A DNA stretch of 56,560 nt from JBFXAN01 sp050184225 (GTDB taxonomy: Bacteria; Chloroflexota; Dehalococcoidia; CAUJGQ01). Positions within the stretch are counted from its first letter, which is position 1, and every line of letters starts with the position of its first letter. The notes below the pieces were generated by a model. The model was not told the origin of the DNA. It saw only the letters and a list, made by a program, of their open reading frames with translations, and made no database searches. Of this stretch, positions 50,467 to 56,560 are shown one piece after another. The position numbers were made by a program, and so were the translations under genes. The stretch covers positions 1-56,560 of the forward strand of contig JBFXAN010000023.1 of assembly GCA_050184225.1 (NCBI GenBank). Direction: 5' to 3'.

Positions 50467-51129
50467 ATGAACAAACAGACATCAGCTGAATTGCCACAAG
50501 GCGGCAGCCGGACGGGACGTTGGCGATGGGCGCTGGCGGTCGCCTCGATCGGCGCGGCACTCGTGCTGCTCGCGCTCGGAAGCCGGCCCGTAGAAGCCGA
50601 TGGCGCCTGGCTGGGCCAGCAACCGCTTGCCAACTGGAACACGGCGGGTGCCGCGATCCCGCAGGCGCCGCCGCGTACGGACCCGATCAACCCGTGCCCC
50701 CCTCAGGGCCGATCGCCGCAGACCGATGAGGACCGTCAGGTCGCCGCCGCCGGGTGGACGCTCTTCGGCTCGTTCCAGGGCGGCTACGGCCTGATGGTCG
50801 TGATGGGTGCGACCAACTTCGACGGCATGTGCCGGCCGCTGGCGTTCCAGACCTTCGTCTTCTTCCTGGAGAACTTCGTCGGCACGCTTTCGCCGGTGCT
50901 GATGGACTCGCGCGGCGACGGCGTACAGGGAGGCGTGTTCATCAGCGCGCCGATCAACGACGGCCTCGGTCCCGAGGGGATGCCCTCCGTGACGGCGTCA
51001 TTTTCCCGCTACACGGCGGACGACCCGGCGTGCTGCCCCTCGTCTACCTCGACACTGACGTACACCCTCGTCCACACCGAGAACGGGTGGGTGCTGACAC
51101 CCGGCGAGGTCACGACGACGGCGAATTAG
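50467..51129 (+). CDS. Secreted LppP/LprE-like protein
   Basis: A 220-residue protein with an N-terminal membrane/signal segment (WRWALAVASIGAALVLLALG; cleavage near VEADG) and a domain resembling mycobacterial LppP/LprE lipoproteins: FGSFQGGYGLMVVMGATNFD, then FVFFLENFVGTLSPVLMDSR, and YTLVHTENGWVLTPGEV. No lipobox Cys, so secreted or membrane-tethered. GAGGAGGCGGAG precedes the ATG. It opens the locus of glycine-rich secreted proteins on the same strand. Confidence 0.75.
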   Translation: MNKQTSAELPQGGSRTGRWRWALAVASIGAALVLLALGSRPVEADGAWLGQQPLANWNTAGAAIPQAPPRTDPINPCPPQGRSPQTDEDRQVAAAGWTLFGSFQGGYGLMVVMGATNFDGMCRPLAFQTFVFFLENFVGTLSPVLMDSRGDGVQGGVFISAPINDGLGPEGMPSVTASFSRYTADDPACCPSSTSTLTYTLVHTENGWVLTPGEVTTTAN

Positions 51130-51145
51130 TAGGAGCGTTCGGGCG

Positions 51146-51415
51146 GTGCTGCGGGCGACGCCCCCTCGGCAGTGCATCCCGGAGACCACTGAGGGTGGCT
51201 ACGTCTACGACTCCAGCGACGGCGGTGGTGACGGTGGCTGGTGGATCGATGAGCCCGAGATGGGTTGCGGCGGTGGCCACGACGGTGAGTTCGGCGGCGG
51301 CGGGCTTTCCTACCGCAGCGAACTGCTCGCCGGCTGGACGATGGGCACCGCCGATAGGCGCCGTGACGGCCGGGTCGCTATCAGTTTCACCGTTCCTGTG
51401 GGTTCGACGCCCTAG
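51146..51415 (+). pseudogene. Decayed fragment of a glycine-rich secreted protein
   Basis: The frame contains EPEMGCGGGHDGEFGGGGLS then YRSELLAGWTMGTADRRRDG and VAISFTVPVGSTP. This aligns with the end of the first glycine-rich domain of the protein at 53273-54988 (EPTFGCGGGGGG, GLSYASDRLTGVAMGVADGL, KVTIRFTGPAGSTP). It has no signal peptide and only one partial domain, and sequence after the stop (51416-51560) still looks like a decayed continuation (CLSGKAYQLHRPA). Judged a remnant of a third paralogue. Confidence 0.65.
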
Positions 51416-51718
51416 TGCGTTGCCTCTCCGGGAAGGCGTACCAGCTGCACCGTCCCGCGGCCATCAACGGCGCGATCCGAGGCTGGCTCTTCTCCACCGG
51501 CGGCGCGGGCACCACCACCTCCGCCCGCGCCGCCGGTTCAGCAGCGACCAGAAGCTGGTAGAGGTCATGACATAACTGGGTCTTCATCGCGCCGCACGAC
51601 GGCGGCTGGCGCGTCGCTGCCACCGCGCTGTGGGACTTTCACGATGTCTCCGGTGCCGTCCCCTGGGCTCGGTAACGCACGATAACGATATGCCTCGGAC
51701 AGCAGAAGAGAAAGAATC

Positions 51719-53239
51719 ATGGCTCATCATCTCTCGAACGGAGCGCATCGGCCGAGCAGGTTGCGGCGGCGCGCGGCACTCGTCATGTTGCCCGTGCTGC
51801 TCCCGCTGTTGGCGATTGCTACCCCCGCGCCGATGGCCCAGGCGCAGCCCCCACCCCCGACCGTGACCTTCGAATACACCGGCGCTGTGCAGCAGTGGAC
51901 CGTACCATCGAACGTTCGGTTGGCGGAATTCGCTGTTTACGGCGCCCAAGGGGGGAGCGACTGGGGCAGCGGTGGGGCCGGCGGACGCGGCGGTCAGGTG
52001 GTAGCCACATTCCCGGTCGCACCCGGCGATACAATCTTCCTCTACGTCGGTGGCAAGGGCGGCGACAGCAGTACTGGTCCAATAAGCTGCGGCACCGGTG
52101 CGGGCGGGTTCAATGGTGGTGGCCGAGGGGGAAACTACGTCGCGAATCCCGGCCTGTGCAATGGTGCCGGCGGCGGTGGCGCCTCGGACGTGCGCGTCGG
52201 CGGCGCCGCGCTCACAAAACGGGTTCTCGTCGCCGGTGGCCGCGGAGCAGGTACCATCCCGGCGTGTGCCGCTGGGGGCGCCGGCGGCGGCCTCGTCGGT
52301 GGCAATGGCGCCTGCTTTGATAACGGCAATGTTACAGGCGGGGGTGGCGGCGGCCAGTCCAGTAGCGGATTGGGCTGCCCATGCATTCCTGCCGGCAATG
52401 GCGACTTGGGCACAGGTGGTGTCGGCGCAAACGCCAACCAAGGCGGCGATATCCGAGACGGGAACGGCGCCGGCGGCGGCAGCGGTTACCATGGCGGCGG
52501 GGGTGGCCGCGTCAACCCTCCGGACGTCTTCGGGAACGGCGGCGCCGGGGGTGGCGGTAGCGGCCACGGGCCGGCGAACACGGCCTTCCAGAGTAGCGTA
52601 CAAGAAGGCCAGGGCCGCATCGTCATCACCTATTACGTCCTCGACCCACCCCAGGTGCTCGGCATCACGTCGAACGCAGGGTCCGAGAAGGGTGGCACGA
52701 GCGTCACGATTACCGGCGCGAATTTCACCACTCCCGACGGCGTTGTGCCCACCGTGCCTACCACCGTGACCTTCGGCGACACGCCGGCCAGCAGCGTGAG
52801 TTGTACCTCCAGCGAGTGCACCGCCGTCAGTCCGCCCGGCTCCCTCGGCACGGTCAGCGTGCGGGCGACCTTGGCCGGCCAGATCAGCGCCGATACCCCT
52901 GCCGACAACTTCACCTACCTGGCGGGTGGCCCGACCCCAACGCCGCCACCATTCCCAACGCTGGTGCCGACCGCGGTGCCGTCGTCAGATGGGACGGCCC
53001 AGCTGGCGGCGCTGGAGACAGCGGTGAGCGGTATGGGACCGACCAACAGCCTCGGCCATCTCGTTCGCGCGGCGCGGGTGCAGGTGGCGGCGGGGCGTGA
53101 TCTGGCCGCCTGCGGGCTGCTCGAGGGTTTCCAGACACAGGTCCAGTTCTACGGGCGGTTCGGGCAGATCACGCCAGTGGCGGCGCAGCAATTTGTCGCC
53201 GAGGCCACCGCCATCCGCACGCGTCTCGGCTGCAGCTAG
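51719..53239 (+). CDS. Secreted glycine-rich (ALK/PF12810-type) protein with IPT/TIG domain
   Basis: A 506-residue exported protein. A signal peptide spans the first 45 residues (ending APMAQAQ). Then comes a domain of glycine-rich receptor type: VTFEYTGAVQQWTVPSNVRL, AEFAVYGAQGGSDWGSGGAG, and many GGxGG repeats with six or more Cys, ending GQGRIVITYYV. Residues about 310-400 form an IPT/TIG domain (ITSNAGSEKGGTSVTITGAN; VSVRATLAGQ). A Pro/Thr linker leads to a helical C-terminal domain with QVAAGRDLAACGLLEGFQTQ. The glycine-rich domain also occurs in animal ALK/LTK receptors. Likely cell-surface; function unknown. Confidence 0.85.
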   Translation: MAHHLSNGAHRPSRLRRRAALVMLPVLLPLLAIATPAPMAQAQPPPPTVTFEYTGAVQQWTVPSNVRLAEFAVYGAQGGSDWGSGGAGGRGGQVVATFPVAPGDTIFLYVGGKGGDSSTGPISCGTGAGGFNGGGRGGNYVANPGLCNGAGGGGASDVRVGGAALTKRVLVAGGRGAGTIPACAAGGAGGGLVGGNGACFDNGNVTGGGGGGQSSSGLGCPCIPAGNGDLGTGGVGANANQGGDIRDGNGAGGGSGYHGGGGGRVNPPDVFGNGGAGGGGSGHGPANTAFQSSVQEGQGRIVITYYVLDPPQVLGITSNAGSEKGGTSVTITGANFTTPDGVVPTVPTTVTFGDTPASSVSCTSSECTAVSPPGSLGTVSVRATLAGQISADTPADNFTYLAGGPTPTPPPFPTLVPTAVPSSDGTAQLAALETAVSGMGPTNSLGHLVRAARVQVAAGRDLAACGLLEGFQTQVQFYGRFGQITPVAAQQFVAEATAIRTRLGCS

Positions 53240-53272
53240 CCGTCGAGACGAACTCGAAAGGAGTTACCCGCT

Positions 53273-54988
53273 ATGCGTAAGCCAATGTGGCTCCTAAGGT
53301 TGGGAGTGCTCGGCGCGGCGGCCGTCCTGCTGGCGGCGCGTGCTGGCGATGAGAATGTGCCATCCGCGCACGCGCAGGGTATGGTCGTGCAGACCGCCGA
53401 GTACGGGTGCAGCGGCCGGCCGGAACCCTTCAGCGTACCGCCCGGCGTTACCCAGCTCACGATTGAGGCCGAGGGCGCGGCCGGCAACGCGAGCAGCGGT
53501 GCAGCCGGTCGTGGTGGCACGGTCCGGGCCACGCTCCCGGTCGCGCCGAACGACCTCCTGACGATCGAGGTAGGCTGTCGCAATGGCTACGGCTTCGTCC
53601 CCGGTGCCGGCGGCGGCGACTCGGCGATCAAGGCCGGCGCCAACGGCGGCGGCGCGACCGGTATCCGTGACGGATTGCGGCACGTACTCCCGCGGGAGCT
53701 TAGCACGATCCTGGTCGCGGGTGGTGGTGGCGGCGGCGGCGGCCACGCGTTCTTCATCCCCATCGCCGGTGGCGATGGCGGCAATGCCGCCGCCCCGGTG
53801 GCCGGCGCCGCTGGAGCGGGCGAGGCCGGCGATGGCTTCACTGGCGGCGCCGGCGGCGGCGCGCCTCCGATGAGTTGCGAGGCAGGCGCCGGGCAACAGG
53901 GCGGCTTTGGAACGGAGTCCGGTGGCGGCGGCGGTGGTGGCGGCGGCGGCTTCTGGTACGTCGAGCCGACCTTCGGCTGCGGTGGCGGTGGTGGCGGCGG
54001 TCGCGGCGATGCCGGCGGCGGCGGTGGCGGCGGACTCTCCTACGCCAGCGACCGGCTCACCGGCGTGGCGATGGGCGTCGCCGATGGCCTCCGCGACGGC
54101 AAGGTCACGATCCGCTTCACCGGGCCGGCAGGCTCCACACCGCAGCGCTTCGCTTGCACGGGCAGTCCGGCTGCCTACACAGTTCCGGCTGGAGTCTCTG
54201 GGGTTGCGGCGCTGGCGGCCGGCGGCAACGGAGGCGGTGGTGCCTCTCGGATCGGAGCGAATGGTGGGGCCGGCGCCGGCCTCGTGGCGTTCCTCACCAC
54301 CCCTCCCGGCGGCATGTTCGAGCTCGCGGTCGGCTGCCCCGGCGGTCGAGGAGAGAGCAGGGGAGTGCTCGATGTTGCTACCGTGATCCCAGGCGGCGCC
54401 GGCGGCTTCGGTTACTATCCGGGCGGGGCGGGCGGCACCGGCGACAAGTGGCCGCTGAGCGGCAGTGGCGAAGGGGGCGGTGGCGGCGGCGGCGCCAGCG
54501 GCATCGCCGAGCAACGCGGATCGTTGCTGCTGCTTGCCGCCGGCGGCGGCGGCGATGGCGGCAGAGGCTTTTACGGCCAAGCGGGCACCGGCGGCGCGGC
54601 GAATACCGGCTCGGGCGCCAATGGCGAAGGCAACGGCGCCGACCTCGGCGGCGCCCTGGGTGGGAGCAGCCCACAGCGAGGTATGAACGGGACCGGCGCG
54701 GGCACCGCCACGCAGGCTGGGGGTGGCGGTGGTGGTGGTGGCGGAATCAAGGACGGTGCCGGCGGCCTTGGCGGCGGACTCGGCGGCGGTGGTGGTGGTG
54801 GCGGCGGCGGCGGACTCGACTTCGCCCTCACGGACGAAGGACTAGTCTACGGCGTCTCTCCGGTCGGCAACGCCAGGAGCACGATCGAGATCTATCCGAT
54901 TTGGGGGCTGAGGGCCTGCGGCACACCGACACTGTCCAGCCGTGATCCCTGCTACGACCCGGCGACGGCGAGCGCGGTCGTGCCGTAG
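53273..54988 (+). CDS. Secreted glycine-rich protein with two ALK/PF12810-type domains
   Basis: A 571-residue exported protein with a signal peptide (WLLRLGVLGAAAVLLAARAG; ending near AHAQ). The first glycine-rich domain runs from CSGRPEPFSVPPGVTQLTIE to about 290 (KVTIRFTGPAGSTP). The second opens CTGSPAAYTVPAGVSGVAAL and runs to about 550 (STIEIYPIWGL). Both have long Gly runs such as GGGGGGGGGFWYVEP, likely forming polyglycine helices, and paired Cys. It starts 33 bases after the preceding gene with AAAGGAG before the ATG, so the two are probably an operon. Function unknown; a surface matrix or adhesin is possible. Confidence 0.85.
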   Translation: MRKPMWLLRLGVLGAAAVLLAARAGDENVPSAHAQGMVVQTAEYGCSGRPEPFSVPPGVTQLTIEAEGAAGNASSGAAGRGGTVRATLPVAPNDLLTIEVGCRNGYGFVPGAGGGDSAIKAGANGGGATGIRDGLRHVLPRELSTILVAGGGGGGGGHAFFIPIAGGDGGNAAAPVAGAAGAGEAGDGFTGGAGGGAPPMSCEAGAGQQGGFGTESGGGGGGGGGGFWYVEPTFGCGGGGGGGRGDAGGGGGGGLSYASDRLTGVAMGVADGLRDGKVTIRFTGPAGSTPQRFACTGSPAAYTVPAGVSGVAALAAGGNGGGGASRIGANGGAGAGLVAFLTTPPGGMFELAVGCPGGRGESRGVLDVATVIPGGAGGFGYYPGGAGGTGDKWPLSGSGEGGGGGGGASGIAEQRGSLLLLAAGGGGDGGRGFYGQAGTGGAANTGSGANGEGNGADLGGALGGSSPQRGMNGTGAGTATQAGGGGGGGGGIKDGAGGLGGGLGGGGGGGGGGGLDFALTDEGLVYGVSPVGNARSTIEIYPIWGLRACGTPTLSSRDPCYDPATASAVVP

Positions 54989-54999
54989 CGTGGGTCCTA

Positions 55000-55032
55000 G
55001 AGCTGCACGGTTCGGTGGGGACCGTGCAGCTC
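55000..55032. terminator. Bidirectional hairpin terminator
   Basis: GAGCTGCACGGT (55000-55011) and its exact complement (55021-55032) enclose a 9-base loop. It lies between the convergent glycine-rich gene and the lipoprotein gene. Confidence 0.75.
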
Positions 55033-55058
55033 GTACCAGTTGCGTCTTCGATGATCGG

Positions 55059-55838
55059 TCAGCGCCCGCGGATCGCCGCTGCGAGGCGCTGACCGGCGAG
55101 GCGCGCGAGTTGCTCGGTGCGTCCGCTATCGACGTTCGGACTCCCCACCCCGCCATTGGCCTGCGCGATCAGAAAGGCGTCATCTCCCTGCCGCACGACA
55201 ACCAAGTCAGCCGCCGCTGAAACAACGCTGTCGATCAGACCGCCGGCGACGCCACCGCCCGCAAAGCCGTGGATCGTCATCCGCATCGCGAACGCTTGAT
55301 CGCCGAGTCCGGTGACGTCGAGCGACGAGGGCGACACGCGGAACGTCAGTTCCCGTCCCCCGTGGCTACCCTTCCACTCCGTGCACTCGTCGAGCAGCGT
55401 CTGCGTCGCGTTCATCGCCGCTTCGGCCGTGCCGCTCGCATAGGCCATCACCCGTTGGGCGACATACGGCCCCAGCCGATCCCGCCGAAAGGCAATCTCT
55501 TGCTGCGCGGTTGCGGCATCGACCACGGGAATCGCCCGACCACACGGCTGCGTGGCGGTGAGGTCGATGTCGAGGTTCGTTTGATCCCAGCCGCTTGGCA
55601 TGTCGGCGGCGGTCAAGAGTGCGCTAGCGAGATTGATGCCACCGGCCTGCGTTGCGGTCGTGGCGTTCGACGCGGAAGGCGTCGGCTCGGAAATCGGTGA
55701 GGCGGCGACAGACGGCTCTGGTGTTGATGTCTGCTGTGCGGCAGCCGTGTTGCCGCCGTCGGCCCCACAACGTCCGCCGCTGCACCCTGCCAGAAGTACA
55801 AGCATTCCCCCAAGCGCCGCAAGTATGATCACGCGCAT
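55059..55838 (-). CDS. Lipoprotein with PknH-sensor-like domain
   Basis: A 259-residue protein with a signal peptide and lipobox (MLVLLAGCSG, Cys about 19), a Ser/Thr/Ala/Pro linker, then a globular domain from about residue 70: LASALLTAADMPSGWDQTNL, QTLLDECTEWKGSHGGRELT, GLGDQAFAMRMTIHGFAGG and VVSAAADLVVVRQGDDAFLI. Its pattern (LLtaaDlP.GW ... GD.A ... vvrrGd.l..i) resembles sensor domains of PknH-like lipoproteins. Ligand unknown. Convergent with the glycine-rich locus. Confidence 0.75.
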   Translation of the reverse strand: MRVIILAALGGMLVLLAGCSGGRCGADGGNTAAAQQTSTPEPSVAASPISEPTPSASNATTATQAGGINLASALLTAADMPSGWDQTNLDIDLTATQPCGRAIPVVDAATAQQEIAFRRDRLGPYVAQRVMAYASGTAEAAMNATQTLLDECTEWKGSHGGRELTFRVSPSSLDVTGLGDQAFAMRMTIHGFAGGGVAGGLIDSVVSAAADLVVVRQGDDAFLIAQANGGVGSPNVDSGRTEQLARLAGQRLAAAIRGR

Positions 55839-56068
55839 CGACCATCACCTCATCGGGAGGCTATGCCGATGCGCGACTGAGGTCCACCCATTGCAGGATG
55901 CGGTGCGAATGGCATGCTCGCCGCGGCCAATTCCCTCTGCCGCATCGCATTGTGCTCATAGCCGATTACGAGGGCGTTGACGGATGCTGAACCGGGCACC
56001 ATAACGCTTCGTACGGCACATGGATAAGATGGGACGCAAACCGGCGATAGATGCCGGCAGGGGTAGCT

Positions 56069-56560
56069 ATGCGAGTTGGCATCGTATCGGACATTCACTG
56101 CAATGCGCAGGGACTCGTGCAGGCGCTGACGATGATGGGTGACGTGGATGAGGTGATCTGCGCCGGCGACACGATCTACCAGTACCGGTTCTCCAACGAC
56201 GTGGTCCGTCTCCTCCGCGAGCGTGACGCTCGCACCATCCTTGGCAACCACGAAGAGATCTTTCTTAGTCCGCATGGCGAACGCGCCCGCTCCAGCGCCG
56301 CCGTCGATCAGCGCGAGCTTGCATGGCTGGCGGAACGGCCCTTGGCACTGCGCGTCCAGGTCAATGGCAAATCACTCCACGTGGTTCATGGCTCACCGTG
56401 GGAGCCGCGCTATGAGTACGTCTACCCGCCCAGCGCGACGCTCAAACGCTTCGAAGACTTCGAGGCCGATATCGTCATCCTCGGCCACACCCACTATCAA
56501 ATGGCGGAGCGGGTCGGTCGTACGCTGGTGATCAACCCCGGCTCTGCCGGCGAATCGCGT
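56069..56560 (+). CDS. Metallophosphoesterase (YfcE/MJ0936 type), 3' end outside window
   Basis: The frame is open from ATG 56069 to the window edge (164 codons). It shows the calcineurin-type motifs: MRVGIVSDIHCNAQGLVQAL (DxH), ICAGDTIY (GD), TILGNHEEIFLS (GNH), LHVVHGSPWEPR (GH-like) and VILGHTHYQMAERVG (GHTH), then INPGSAGESR. All metal ligands of the family are present. Nearly complete at the edge. AGGGG lies 5-9 bases upstream. Confidence 0.93.
   Translation, partial: MRVGIVSDIHCNAQGLVQALTMMGDVDEVICAGDTIYQYRFSNDVVRLLRERDARTILGNHEEIFLSPHGERARSSAAVDQRELAWLAERPLALRVQVNGKSLHVVHGSPWEPRYEYVYPPSATLKRFEDFEADIVILGHTHYQMAERVGRTLVINPGSAGESR

Noticed and set aside
53900..54060. Dense GGC/GGT tandem repeats considered as a non-coding satellite
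   Set aside because: The repeats keep frame and encode the glycine-rich domain with Cys and aromatic residues at regular sites, so they are coding.
53294..54580. A 428-residue minus-strand open frame opposite a glycine-rich gene
   Set aside because: Ala/Arg-rich complement of Gly codons. The plus strand has signal peptide, ribosome binding site and domain boundaries.

Overview
The window is about 56.5 kb of high-GC bacterial DNA. It looks chromosomal, with dense protein coding on both strands and no rRNA, tRNA or CRISPR that I could see. Gene content suggests a Chloroflexota relative, probably of the Thermomicrobia/Sphaerobacter type. The pointers are large NB-ARC-type regulators, a fused membrane Fe-S/CCG protein next to EtfAB, DUF433/DUF5615 pairs, many lipoproteins and dispersed palindromic repeats. 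This assignment is inference from gene content, not from a marker-gene comparison.

Layout. 1-2 kb: end of a large signalling ATPase (minus strand) and a DUF433/DUF5615 toxin-antitoxin pair with a broken toxin. 2-7 kb: valyl-tRNA synthetase carrying an in-frame palindromic insertion, then a PP2C phosphatase and a DUF362 protein. 7-9.5 kb: AraC regulator with a DHFR-like reductase, then IS630 and toxin remnants. 9.6-20 kb: a membrane protein, an HtrA protease, two MFS exporters, an alpha/beta hydrolase, a molybdopterin oxidoreductase and a nitronate monooxygenase, with palindromic repeats between several of them. 20.4-26.5 kb: a minus-strand peptide-type ABC transporter operon. It has two near-identical substrate-binding proteins (the downstream copy has an amber stop), two permeases, the fossil 3' end of a further permease, and a 72-residue peptide ending in Gly-Cys-Cys that resembles a RiPP precursor. 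26.6-31.9 kb: uncharacterised proteins, a secreted cysteine-repeat protein, two enoyl-CoA hydratase-family enzymes and two tandem paralogous small proteins. 32-34.8 kb: small proteins, a DinB-like protein, a VapC toxin with its antitoxin, and an orphan frameshifted antitoxin.

35-45.5 kb is the metabolic core: an acyl-CoA synthetase, a 748-residue membrane Fe-S/CCG protein, EtfB, a glycine-zipper peptide, EtfA and a MOSC protein. Together with the enoyl-CoA hydratases this suggests acyl-CoA oxidation, with electrons passing through EtfAB to the membrane Fe-S protein and on to the quinone pool. The core is interrupted by a 2.5 kb block (toxin-antitoxin pair, XRE regulator, frameshifted lipoprotein) bounded by a near-perfect 114 bp repeat of the 3' end of the Fe-S gene.

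45.8-50.2 kb: Trm112-like protein, CoaE, a CbbQ/NorQ-type AAA ATPase and a large XRE/NB-ARC/TPR regulator. 50.4-55 kb: a secreted-protein locus with an LppP/LprE-like protein, two large ALK-type glycine-rich proteins and a decayed third. The window ends with a lipoprotein and a partial metallophosphoesterase.

The most striking points are the candidate RiPP precursor inside the ABC operon, the repeat-bounded insertion behind the Fe-S gene, the in-frame palindrome in valS, the number of palindromic repeat families at gene ends, and the secreted cysteine-repeat and glycine-rich proteins.
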